Assembly (NCBI GenBank): GCA_900547585.1
Contig: URHD01000033.1
Coordinates: forward strand, 1-21,633
Origin: an uncultured bacterium
GTDB lineage: Bacteria > Cyanobacteriota > Vampirovibrionia > Gastranaerophilales > Gastranaerophilaceae
DNA: 21,633 nucleotides
Direction: 5' to 3'
In this document: positions 1 through 6,590 of the stretch, piece after piece
Position numbering within the stretch: the stretch's first letter is position 1
Layout of the letters: every line of letters begins with the position of its first letter
Translations under genes and position numbers: made by a program
Notes under the pieces: model-generated
The model's database searches: none
Told to the model about the DNA's origin: nothing
What the model saw: only the letters and a program-made list of their open reading frames with translations

Positions 1-606
1 TCCGCCCGAAAAGGTCGTAGATTCGCCTTTTCCGCCTTGATGAGAGCCGCTTGCACCATCTCCATGTTCTCCAACAAATAAAGAGTAAGCTGTATTTTTA
101 TTCAGAGAAAAATAGTCCGCAATCAACGCTGCCGAGCGCCCGCCCTGATCGCCGTTGCCGCATTTCCAGTTATGCCCGCCCCCACCACCTCCGCCTCCAA
201 CAAGAATCATATAATACTGCCCGTCAGAATTCGCACGGAATGAATACTTGCCGGAAGTAAACACCTGCTGGTTCTCAAGAATCGAATAACCAGAAGCTCC
301 GCCGCCCCCGCCACCGATAACTGTCACATTATACTTGTTCACGCCAGCAGGAGGGGTAAAAAAGCAGCCGTTTACGCCGTGAGATCCGGGCGCGGGGTTG
401 ACATTTGTTCCTGAAACATGTTCTCCGTCGGATGAGCTGCGCGTGCAATACCAGTAATGGGTCATGTTGTTTGCCTGAAGCTTTTTGTTCATTTTGGCGA
501 CAACAGAAGTACTCAACGCGACAACAATTGAAATAATCAAAAGGGTTAATAACGCTTCTGCAAGAGTAAACCCAAATCTACCAGCCCCCCCCCCCCATGG
601 GGGCAA
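1..606 (-). CDS. Glycine-rich type IV prepilin-like surface protein, C-terminus cut by window edge
   Basis: This is a class III signal-peptide protein: short leader, then G|FTLAEALLTLLIISIVV, with cleavage expected between G and F and the conserved Glu at mature position 5. The hydrophobic N-terminal helix is followed by KMNKK and a secreted domain with two glycine clusters (IGGGGGGASG near bases 285-320, VGGGGGGGGHN near 170-195) and a Cys pair. It resembles glycine-rich pseudopilins or adhesins exported by the type IV pilus/type II secretion machinery. The reading frame is open from base 1 to a TGA at 613-615 but has no ATG in frame. Only TTG (604-606) or CTG (610-612) could start it as written. 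ATGs at 614-616 and 596-598 lie one frame off, separated by a 12-G run. Removing one G would join ATG to the pilin frame. Prepilin identity is firm; the start is not. Confidence 0.75.
   Translation of the reverse strand, partial: MPPWGGGAGRFGFTLAEALLTLLIISIVVALSTSVVAKMNKKLQANNMTHYWYCTRSSSDGEHVSGTNVNPAPGSHGVNGCFFTPPAGVNKYNVTVIGGGGGGASGYSILENQQVFTSGKYSFRANSDGQYYMILVGGGGGGGGHNWKCGNGDQGGRSAALIADYFSLNKNTAYSLFVGEHGDGASGSHQGGKGESTTFSGG
585..596. repeat. 12-bp C/G homopolymer at the prepilin start
   Basis: Twelve consecutive C on the plus strand (G in the coding strand of the prepilin gene) lie between the candidate ATGs and the GFTLAEA leader. The neighbouring plus-strand sequence reads CCATGGGGG, giving a second short G run after the ATG. 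Tracts of this length slip during replication and are the basis of phase-variable contingency genes. With 12 G the ATGs are out of frame; 11 or 14 would put them in frame. Homopolymers are also a common site of sequencing or assembly error. Confidence 0.9.
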
Positions 607-639
607 ATCCAGTCATATCAAGACTTTTGGGGGCTTGCA

Positions 640-669
640 ATTCTAAAAAACCAATCTTTTTCAAAACAA
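640..669 (-). promoter_or_regulatory. Candidate promoter of the prepilin gene
   Basis: On the minus strand TTGTTT (664-669) and TAGAAT (640-645) are separated by 18 bp and lie just upstream of the ATG at 614-616. The expected leader would be about 15-20 nt. No good Shine-Dalgarno is visible before any candidate start. Confidence 0.4.
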
Positions 670-738
670 CAACCGCCTTTCATTTTGGTATAATGAAAAA
701 ATTTTACCATCTGCAGGATGTTATTTCAATTATTTTTA

Positions 739-1380
739 CTATACAGCAAATTTCTCATCAGTGGATGCATCTTCGACCACAAATTTTGGCACATAATCCT
801 TCAACACCATCATTTTGTTTATTTCAGTGCTCAAGCCAGCGAAAGAAACCGCTTTTTGCAGGGGTTCAAGGCTATTTCTGTCTTCAATAAAGCCGATTAC
901 GGTATTCAGGATGTCCATAAGCATATTTTTGTTGATATGAGCATAATCGTAATCCTCAAAAACCTCCATGAGGAACGGATATGCGTCTTTTGCGCCGTAA
1001 GCGTTGATTGTTTCAACTTTTTCCCTAATCATATCATCAGCAACTTTAGAAAACTCAAGTTTAAGAAAATACACCGAATATCTGTAAATATTTCGCAGTA
1101 TTATTTCTTTTTTTTGAAAACGGGACGCTTTGTTGAAATATTTAATGAAATTATCCGCAACCGCGTCTTCATTAGGCACAATACCGTTGTTCTGGATGGT
1201 CAGGTAATCGCTGAAAAAGCGTTCAAAAAGCGAAAAATCGCCTGTGTTGAAAAAATTATTCTCCATAGCGACCCAGTAGAGCGCAAAAGCCTCCATAGAT
1301 ACAGTAGAAGCGTTCATTCGCTCATAGACGAATTCACGGATTTTTGATATTTCGCATTTCTGAGTGTAGTCTTTAACCAT
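739..1380 (-). CDS. Hypothetical protein, 213 residues, mostly helical
   Basis: I do not recognise this family. The frame runs from ATG at 1380 to TAG at 739-741 and has normal residue composition, while the plus-strand frame over the same bases looks like a shadow. The protein has no signal peptide or membrane segment. It is rich in F, Y, E and K and looks like successive amphipathic helices (for example FSLFERFFSDYLTIQ and RFQKKEIILRNIYRY), which suggests a soluble helical-repeat or scaffold-type protein. That is inference only. It precedes the prepilin gene on the same strand with a gap of about 130 bp, so they could be co-transcribed, although the prepilin seems to have its own promoter. 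There is no Shine-Dalgarno upstream and a candidate promoter sits very close to the ATG. Confidence 0.75.
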   Translation of the reverse strand: MVKDYTQKCEISKIREFVYERMNASTVSMEAFALYWVAMENNFFNTGDFSLFERFFSDYLTIQNNGIVPNEDAVADNFIKYFNKASRFQKKEIILRNIYRYSVYFLKLEFSKVADDMIREKVETINAYGAKDAYPFLMEVFEDYDYAHINKNMLMDILNTVIGFIEDRNSLEPLQKAVSFAGLSTEINKMMVLKDYVPKFVVEDASTDEKFAV

Positions 1381-1386
1381 AATAAT

Positions 1387-1415
1387 ATTTTAAATTACTC
1401 ATAAATAAAAAACAA
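1387..1415 (-). promoter_or_regulatory. Candidate promoter giving a near-leaderless transcript
   Basis: On the minus strand TTGTTT (1410-1415) and TAAAAT (1387-1392) are spaced by 17 bp, and the -10 box ends six bases before the ATG at 1380. If used, transcription would start at or next to the A of the ATG, which would explain the missing ribosome-binding site. The surroundings are very AT-rich, so a chance match is possible. Confidence 0.35.
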
Positions 1416-1480
1416 AAGTTTAAGTTATATTAAACAAATCTTTTATTTATCTGTAGGGAAAGTTATAATTCTCCCATAGG

Positions 1481-1562
1481 TAAAGGTGTAAATATATGTT
1501 TTTAGGAACGTAAAAGCGGCTTTAGCCCGTTCCGGTCCTAAAAACATATATTTACACCTTTA
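1481..1562 (+). repeat. Family 1 hairpin element, copy 1 (27-nt arms)
   Basis: Arms 1481-1507 and 1536-1562 are perfectly complementary over 27 nt. The 28-nt centre reads ACGTAAAAGCGGC, TTT, AGCCCGTTCCGG. The same centre, with GA replacing TTT, occurs at 19958-19984 between arms of the same length. Between the copies the arms keep the outer AGGT and the inner TTTTAGnA, but about 12 of 27 positions differ. In this copy every one of those changes is matched on the opposite arm. The centre could also fold as GGAACG/CGTTCC with a GGC-TTTA-GCC tip. There is no T-tract and no ORF, so this is neither an ordinary terminator nor a gene. Confidence 0.85.
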
Positions 1563-1658
1563 GCGCCTAAGCAGAAAACTGATTTTCCCTCCTGTGAAAT
1601 GACACTGCGCTCCGGTACGTAGAAAGGTGCAAGGACATCGCCTACGGCTCTGTTGTTC

Positions 1659-1689
1659 GCATTGTCAAACATGTTCAGGATGACAATGC
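1659..1689. repeat. Small inverted repeat GCATTGTCA / TGACAATGC
   Basis: Nine-base arms (1659-1667 and 1681-1689) are perfectly complementary around a 13-nt loop containing ACATGTTCAGGA. On the minus strand this reads CATCCTGAACATGTT. A similar string, CCTGAACTTGTTTCAG, occurs in the minus strand near 16080-16095, so it may be a fragment of a dispersed palindromic repeat. It lies just upstream of the serA -10 box and could overlap a regulatory site. Confidence 0.5.
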
Positions 1690-1708
1690 ATTTATCTCAA
1701 AAATATTG

Positions 1709-1745
1709 TATAATCGAAAACGTAAAATTTAATCCACCGGGAGGG
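1709..1745 (+). promoter_or_regulatory. serA -10 box and ribosome-binding site
   Basis: A consensus TATAAT lies at 1709-1714, with no good -35 at 17 bp (TGCATT is the closest). It is followed by GGGAGGG at 1739-1745. GGAGG at 1740-1744 is six bases from the ATG at 1751, which fixes the serA start. Confidence 0.55.
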
Positions 1746-1750
1746 CATAA

Positions 1751-3343
1751 ATGAAAGTATTAATCACGGACAAAATCAACGAAACAGCAAAAAAAATCGT
1801 CGAAGAAGCGGCTCAGGCGGAGATACTCCCAACAATGTCCGAAGATGAATTATGCAAAATCATTGGCGAATACGACGCTTTAATGGTGCGCTCCCAGACA
1901 AAAGTAACCGAAAAAGTGCTCGAAGCGGGCAAAAATCTCAAAATTATAGGCAGAGCAGGCGTGGGAGTTGACAATATTAACGTTGAAAAGGCAACCCAGA
2001 AAGGCATAATCGTCGTAAATTCTCCCGACGGCAACACAAATGCCGCAGCCGAGCACACAATCGCGCTCATGCTTGCAATGTCCAGAAATATCGCCAAAGC
2101 AGCCCAAACTACCAAAGAAGGGCTCTGGGAGCGCTCAAAATACACGGGTCATGAGGTTTTTCACAAAACTCTCGGGATAATCGGTTTCGGCAAAATAGGT
2201 TCTCATGTTGCAAAAGTCGCTCTGGCGCTCGGTATGGAGGTTCTTGTGTGCGATCCTTACACTTCAAAAGAAGTTGTGGAAAAATCCGGCGCAAAATATG
2301 TGGAAACCCTTGAAGAATTCTGGGCAAAACCCGATTACATAACGGTTCACACCCCGAAAACCAAAGAAACCACGCATTTAATCAACAAAGACACAATAAA
2401 ATTGATGAAAAAAGGCGTAAGGCTCATAAACTGCGCCAGAGGCGGAATTATTGATGAAGAAGCGCTCAAAGAAGCCCTCGAATCAGGTCATGTTGCACAG
2501 GCAGCAGTTGATGTTTTTGAGGGCGAGCCGAATATTGCTGAAAATCCGCTGGTTAAGACCACAGGCGACATTCTTTTAACCCCGCATCTTGGCGCAAGCA
2601 CAGAAGAAGCCCAGCTTAATGTTGCAATCGACGTGGCAGAGCAGATTAAAGAGGTGCTTTCGGGCGGTTCTGCGCGCGCGGCGGTGAATATTCCCTCTTT
2701 GAAGCCGCAAAAGCTTGAGCCGGTAAAAGAATACATGACGCTTGCCGAAAATCTCGGAGAGCTTGCAATGCAAAGCGCAGAGGGCAATTTGAAGTCAATA
2801 GAAATTACGGTCAACGGAAATCTTGCTGATTTGGATGTTTCTCCGCTCGAAACAGCGATTTTAAAAGGCGTTTTGGGCTCATTTCTTGTTGATGTAAACT
2901 ACGTCAATGCCCCGGTTATCGCCAAAAACAAGGGGCTTGATGTTACAACATCAAAATCGCAAAAAAGTTGTGATTACATTGGTTCAATCGCGGTCAAATT
3001 ATGCACAGATAAGGGAGAAAACGTTGTTTCCGGCGCTCTGATAGCCCAGGGGTTGCCAAGAATTGTAAAAATCAACGAATACAACACGAGTATTGAGCCC
3101 GAAAAACACATGATGCTTGTTCCCCACGAAAACAAGCCCTCAATGATTGCCAAAGTTGCAGCAGTTCTGGGCGACAGCGGCATAAACATCAGCAGGATGA
3201 ATGTTGCGCAAAAATCCGCAAAGCATGACAATGTTTCCTTAATGATAATCAACATTGAGTCGGAGGTTGCTCCGGAAACGCTCGAAAAAATATCAAAAAT
3301 CGACGGCGTTTGTTCTGCCAGATATATAAATTTGACGGCATAA
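1751..3343 (+). CDS. serA: D-3-phosphoglycerate dehydrogenase
   Basis: This enzyme oxidises 3-phosphoglycerate with NAD to phosphohydroxypyruvate, the first step of serine synthesis, in the cytosol. At 530 residues it is the long form, with a substrate/NAD-binding core, an intervening allosteric (ASB-type) domain and a C-terminal ACT domain. Visible motifs are GRAGVGVDNI (68-76), the Rossmann loop GFGKIG (145-150), and the catalytic triad Arg230 (CARGG), Glu259 (DVFEGEP) and His279 (LTPHLGAS). The ACT domain begins near residue 453 (MLVPHENKPSMIAKV), so serine feedback is plausible. The gene is monocistronic, with its own -10 and a strong Shine-Dalgarno, and ends at a bidirectional terminator shared with fabF. 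Confidence 0.97.
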   Translation: MKVLITDKINETAKKIVEEAAQAEILPTMSEDELCKIIGEYDALMVRSQTKVTEKVLEAGKNLKIIGRAGVGVDNINVEKATQKGIIVVNSPDGNTNAAAEHTIALMLAMSRNIAKAAQTTKEGLWERSKYTGHEVFHKTLGIIGFGKIGSHVAKVALALGMEVLVCDPYTSKEVVEKSGAKYVETLEEFWAKPDYITVHTPKTKETTHLINKDTIKLMKKGVRLINCARGGIIDEEALKEALESGHVAQAAVDVFEGEPNIAENPLVKTTGDILLTPHLGASTEEAQLNVAIDVAEQIKEVLSGGSARAAVNIPSLKPQKLEPVKEYMTLAENLGELAMQSAEGNLKSIEITVNGNLADLDVSPLETAILKGVLGSFLVDVNYVNAPVIAKNKGLDVTTSKSQKSCDYIGSIAVKLCTDKGENVVSGALIAQGLPRIVKINEYNTSIEPEKHMMLVPHENKPSMIAKVAAVLGDSGINISRMNVAQKSAKHDNVSLMIINIESEVAPETLEKISKIDGVCSARYINLTA

Positions 3344-3365
3344 ATTTGCTAAAGCTGAAAAACGT

Positions 3366-3396
3366 AAAAAAAAGAGGCATTTGAAGCCTCTTTTTT
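3366..3396. terminator. Bidirectional rho-independent terminator (serA / fabF)
   Basis: GAGGC (3374-3378) and GCCTC (3386-3390) form a stem around ATTTGAA. It is flanked by A-runs on the left and six T on the right, extending the stem by A-T pairs. Placed between converging serA and fabF, it has a T-tract on both strands and can end both transcripts. Confidence 0.9.
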
Positions 3397-3418
3397 ATTT
3401 ATTCCATATTTCCAACAT

Positions 3419-4672
3419 CTATTCGTATTTTTTGTAAACAAGCGTTGCATTGTGCCCGCCAAAGCCGAACGAATTGGTTACAGCGACTTTTACGTCGGCT
3501 TTAATTGCCTTGTGCGGTACATAATCAAGGTTCGCAACCTTTTCATCCTGATTATCAAGGTTGATAGTCGGAGGAATAATGCCCGTGTTGATTGCATCAA
3601 TACAAACAATTGACTCGGCAGCGCCTGTCGCACCGAGCATGTGACCATGCATCGATTTTGTAGAGCTGACTTTGAGTTTTTTGTTTTTGGAAAGGTCGCC
3701 AAAAACTCTCGCGATAGCCTGAGATTCAGCAATATCGCCTAATCCGGTGCTTGTGCCGTGAGCGTTGACATAATCAACATCTTCCGGTTTCAGCCCTGCG
3801 TCTTTAATCGCAAGTTCCATTGCTTTTGCAGCGCCTGCTCCATCCGGTGCGGGAGCAACGATGTCGTAAGCATCAGCAGATTGACCGTAACCTACGATTT
3901 CTGCATAAATTTTTGCGCCGCGCGCTTTTGCATGCTCGAGTTCTTCAAGAATCAACACACCTGCGCCCTCAGCCATGATAAAGCCATCTCTGTCTTTGTC
4001 ATAAGGACGGGAAGCCTTCTGTGGTTCATCATTGTGTTTTGAAAGCGTTCTTGCACTGGTGAATGCGCCGATACCGAGCCTTGTAATAACAGCTTCAGCG
4101 CCGCCGGCAACGATTACATCCGCATCATCCCACTGGATTGCGCGGAAAGCGTCGCCGATTGAATGAGCAGAGGTTGCGCATGCAGTTACAATTGATTTGT
4201 TAACACCTTTGGCGCCATGTTTAATAGAAATTCTGCCGGCGCCCATGTCAGCAATAATCATAGGAACTGTGAACGGACTGCATTTTGTCGGGCCTCTGTC
4301 AATGATTATGTGGTGCTGTTTTTCGAATGTATCGAATCCGCCTGCAGCAGAACCGACAATTACACCGTATCTGTAAGGGTCAACATTCTCGCCTGCGACA
4401 ATTCCCGAATCAGCAATCGCCTCATCAGCAGCAACCATTGCAAACTGCGTATATCTGTCCATTCTTTTAGCGTCTTTTGAGTCCATATATTCTTCAGGCA
4501 CAAAGTTTTTCACTTCGCCCGCAATATGAACCGTATGCCCGTCGAGAGAAATACGCTCAATGGTAGAAATACCGCTTTTTCCCTCTACAAGGCTATTCCA
4601 AAAAAGTTCTTTTCCTACGCCAAAGGGTGAAACAATCCCCATGCCCGTAACGACAACTCTTCTTTTGCTCAT
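3419..4672 (-). CDS. fabF: Beta-ketoacyl-ACP synthase II
   Basis: This is a condensing enzyme that extends acyl-ACP with malonyl-ACP in type II fatty acid synthesis. From the ATG at 4672 it has 417 residues, the usual length, beginning MSKRRVVVTGMG. The open frame extends to a TTG at 4693, but the ATG is preferred because GAAAAAGG lies about 10 bases upstream and family members begin at this point. The catalytic triad is Cys165 (VTACATSAH), His305 (NAHGTSTGLGD) and His344 (HGHMLGA), with Lys339 in STKSMHG. It is the last gene of the acpP-fabF unit, 130 bp after acpP, a gap that holds a hairpin which may tune the ratio of the two products. Confidence 0.96.
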   Translation of the reverse strand: MSKRRVVVTGMGIVSPFGVGKELFWNSLVEGKSGISTIERISLDGHTVHIAGEVKNFVPEEYMDSKDAKRMDRYTQFAMVAADEAIADSGIVAGENVDPYRYGVIVGSAAGGFDTFEKQHHIIIDRGPTKCSPFTVPMIIADMGAGRISIKHGAKGVNKSIVTACATSAHSIGDAFRAIQWDDADVIVAGGAEAVITRLGIGAFTSARTLSKHNDEPQKASRPYDKDRDGFIMAEGAGVLILEELEHAKARGAKIYAEIVGYGQSADAYDIVAPAPDGAGAAKAMELAIKDAGLKPEDVDYVNAHGTSTGLGDIAESQAIARVFGDLSKNKKLKVSSTKSMHGHMLGATGAAESIVCIDAINTGIIPPTINLDNQDEKVANLDYVPHKAIKADVKVAVTNSFGFGGHNATLVYKKYE

Positions 4673-4701
4673 AATTATAATACCTTTTTCCAACGTCTGA
4701 T

Positions 4702-4751
4702 AAAAAATTGCGGGGATTTAAGACTATAAATTTTACAGCCATGCTCCCCGC
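4702..4751 (-). promoter_or_regulatory. Intercistronic hairpin between acpP and fabF, possible attenuator
   Basis: On the minus strand GCGGGGA (4745-4751) pairs with TCCCCGC (4710-4716) across a 28-nt loop. A run of six T (4702-4707) follows after CAA. This resembles a weak terminator with a long loop. A second hairpin (CCCG-AAAAA-CGGG, 4775-4787) lies just after the acpP stop. Together they could partly end or stabilise acpP mRNA, keeping ACP in excess over FabF. This reading is inferred from position and structure only. Confidence 0.45.
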
Positions 4752-4802
4752 AATAATTCTTTTTCTGCTAATATCCCGAAAAACGGGAAATATTACATTA
4801 AA

Positions 4803-5036
4803 CTATGAATGAGATTCAATGTAGTTTACAGCGTCTTGAACTGTTGCGATTTTTTCAGCTTCTTCATCAGGAATTTCGCATCCGAATTCTTCTTCAAAAG
4901 CCATAACCAATTCAACTGTATCAAGTGAATCAGCACCGAGGTCACCTGTGAAAGATGCTTCAGGAGTAACCAATGCTTCATCAACGCTAAGTTGTTCTAC
5001 AACTACTTTTTTAACTCTGTCCAGAACTGTACTCAT
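4803..5036 (-). CDS. acpP: Acyl carrier protein
   Basis: This 77-residue acidic protein carries growing acyl chains on a phosphopantetheine arm. Ser37 within GADSLDTVEL is the attachment site. The length and the acidic helix after the DSL motif (VELVMAFEEEFGCEIPDEEA) are standard. An AGAGGA ribosome-binding site precedes the ATG. It has its own promoter rather than following directly from fabG, because a plus-strand gene intervenes. Confidence 0.97.
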   Translation of the reverse strand: MSTVLDRVKKVVVEQLSVDEALVTPEASFTGDLGADSLDTVELVMAFEEEFGCEIPDEEAEKIATVQDAVNYIESHS

Positions 5037-5080
5037 TTGTGTTTTTCCTCTTTTTAATTAACTACGTGTTTTTCATTATT

Positions 5081-5108
5081 ATTATACTATTTCAATATAA
5101 ATATGCAA
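5081..5108 (-). promoter_or_regulatory. Promoter of acpP-fabF
   Basis: On the minus strand TTGCAT (5103-5108) and a consensus TATAAT (5081-5086) are spaced by 16 bp, 45 bases upstream of the acpP ATG. This supports separate transcription of acpP-fabF from the rest of the fab cluster. Confidence 0.55.
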
Positions 5109-5274
5109 TTTTGTAAAGCATTAATAAGCACATTTAATGTTTTTTTACATCAGAATAAAGCATACCCGCTAAATTTATTAAATTAAGTAACAGTTTTTTC
5201 ATAAAAATAAGGAATTTTAGCAAAAAAGCGCTTTTACGAACTTTAAGCAAACAGTGAAAAAAGAGGATATTAAA

Positions 5275-5733
5275 ATGTTATCAATCAACCGCAACTTTAA
5301 CAGCAGCCAAAATGTCAATTTCAAATCACGCATTTTGCAGAATTCAGAATACAAATCAGCGCTGAATTACGCACAACACAATTCATATATTGATACAGCT
5401 CACCCGGAAAAGAGCGTCGAGCTGTTAAAGGCACTCGATGGACTTTATTTTGACGGAAAACAAAATTTTATCGAAATCCACGTAAGGGATAACAAAGTTC
5501 TCACGTTGGAAAACGGAAAAATTAACAAAAAATACACAGTAAAAAGCACCGGAGATAAAGGGCTGGATACGCTGAATGCTATTGTAAATTATGCAAAACA
5601 AAACAACGCTTATTCTAAAATGCCGGTTTGTTTCAATGAAGAAAAAGTAGCAAAAGCCCAAAAAGCACTCGATTCAGCAAAAGAGAGAATGTATGCCGAG
5701 CTGAGAACGAAAATTGATAAAATGCTGTATTAA
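5275..5733 (+). CDS. Hypothetical protein with N-terminal NFKS motif, 152 residues
   Basis: I do not recognise the family. The open frame reaches a GTG at 5254, but ATG 5275 is preferred because AAGAGGA lies eight bases upstream. The N-terminus is polar (SINRNFNSSQNVNFKSRILQ). It is followed by a compact alpha/beta-looking region (residues ~45-100, including FIEIHVRDNKVLTLENGKI) and a helical C-terminus. There is no signal peptide or membrane segment. The early Asn/Gln-rich stretch ending in F-K recalls the start of the protein at 15166-16032 (LQFKAP), and I recall similar starts in many Gastranaerophilales proteins. A role as an export or targeting signal is a guess. The gene is inserted on the opposite strand between fabG and acpP and ends at the shared terminator. 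Confidence 0.8.
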   Translation: MLSINRNFNSSQNVNFKSRILQNSEYKSALNYAQHNSYIDTAHPEKSVELLKALDGLYFDGKQNFIEIHVRDNKVLTLENGKINKKYTVKSTGDKGLDTLNAIVNYAKQNNAYSKMPVCFNEEKVAKAQKALDSAKERMYAELRTKIDKMLY

Positions 5734-5760
5734 TTTTAAGGAAAAAATACAAAATCAACA

Positions 5761-5791
5761 AAAAAGCCTCTTGAAAACAAGAGGCTTTTTT
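5761..5791. terminator. Bidirectional rho-independent terminator (hypothetical gene / fabG)
   Basis: GCCTCTTG (5766-5773) and CAAGAGGC (5778-5785) form a perfect 8-bp stem with an AAAA loop, flanked by five A and six T. It lies between converging genes and has a T-tract on either strand. Confidence 0.92.
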
Positions 5792-5808
5792 CAAATATCA
5801 ATTAATTA

Positions 5809-6537
5809 TTAAACAACCAGCCCGCCGTCAACGCCGATAACCTGACCGGTCACGTAAGTAGCGTCTTCTGCGAGGAATTTGATAACAGTTGCGATATCTT
5901 CAGCTTCGCCCATTCTCCTCAAGGGGATGTGCTGGTAGATTTCGTTGTTATCGAGCCCTTCGGTCATTGCAGTTTTAATAAATCCGGGCGCAACTGCGTT
6001 CACGCGGATGTTTCTTGAGCCCAATTCTTTAGCCAGTGACTTAGTAAACCCGATTAAACCTGCTTTTGAAGCGGAATAATTAGCCTGACCTGCGTTGCCC
6101 ATAACGCCAACGATGCTTGACATATTGATGATTGAGCCGATTCTTTGTTTCATCATGATTTTTACAACAGGGTGAGTTACGTTGTAAGCACCTGTCAGGT
6201 TGATGTTAATAACAGCGTTCCACTGGTCGGGAGTCATGCGCAGGAACAGACCGTCTTTTGTAATTCCGGCATTGTTAACCAGAACGTCGATTCTGCCGAA
6301 TCTTTTGTGGATGGCTTCTACGCCTGCATTTACAGCCTCAACGTTAGTTACGTCGAATTCGAAAATTTCAGCTTCTACACCGAAAGCTTCACATTCTTTT
6401 TTAACTTCTTTAGCGTCATCTTCGCGTCCGATGTAGTTAATAGCGATATCGTAGCCGCAGCTTGCGAGTTTCAATGCGGTAACTTTACCGATCCCCTGGG
6501 ATGCACCTGTAATCAATGCAACTTTTTTTTCTGACAT
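5809..6537 (-). CDS. fabG: 3-oxoacyl-ACP reductase
   Basis: This NADPH-dependent short-chain dehydrogenase reduces 3-oxoacyl-ACP to 3-hydroxyacyl-ACP. At 242 residues it has TGASQGIG (10-17) for cofactor binding, NNAG (88-91), catalytic Ser141, Tyr154 and Lys158 (QANYSASKAG), and the C-terminal TGQVIGVDGG. AAGGAG lies just before the ATG. It is the last gene of the yceD-to-fabG run, 53 bp after fabD, and ends at a strong terminator. The position inside a fab cluster argues for FabG rather than another SDR. Confidence 0.96.
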   Translation of the reverse strand: MSEKKVALITGASQGIGKVTALKLASCGYDIAINYIGREDDAKEVKKECEAFGVEAEIFEFDVTNVEAVNAGVEAIHKRFGRIDVLVNNAGITKDGLFLRMTPDQWNAVININLTGAYNVTHPVVKIMMKQRIGSIINMSSIVGVMGNAGQANYSASKAGLIGFTKSLAKELGSRNIRVNAVAPGFIKTAMTEGLDNNEIYQHIPLRRMGEAEDIATVIKFLAEDATYVTGQVIGVDGGLVV

Positions 6538-6590
6538 AATTTTCTCCTTAATTTCTGATTCGCAATTTTAATATATTTCAGTAATTTTGT

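Larger units (their letters stand above)
1381..1750. other. Divergent intergenic region with hairpin repeats
   Basis: This 370-bp gap between the hypothetical gene (minus) and serA (plus) has no convincing coding frame. It holds the 82-bp family 1 hairpin at 1481-1562, a spacer with mixed GC, a smaller inverted repeat at 1659-1689, and the serA promoter and ribosome-binding site. I see no recognisable riboswitch or tRNA. Confidence 0.7.

Noticed and set aside
718..1347. Plus-strand frame of 209 residues
   Set aside because: Antisense to the minus-strand 213-residue gene; its composition is rich in F, H, I and C runs typical of a shadow frame, and there is no ribosome-binding site.
1481..1562. 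Rho-independent terminator
   Set aside because: The stem is far too long, there is no trailing T-run, and it sits between two divergent gene starts where no transcript needs to end.
1563..1750. Serine-responsive or other riboswitch upstream of serA
   Set aside because: No known aptamer core was recognised, and the -10 box at 1709 leaves only about 35 nt of leader.
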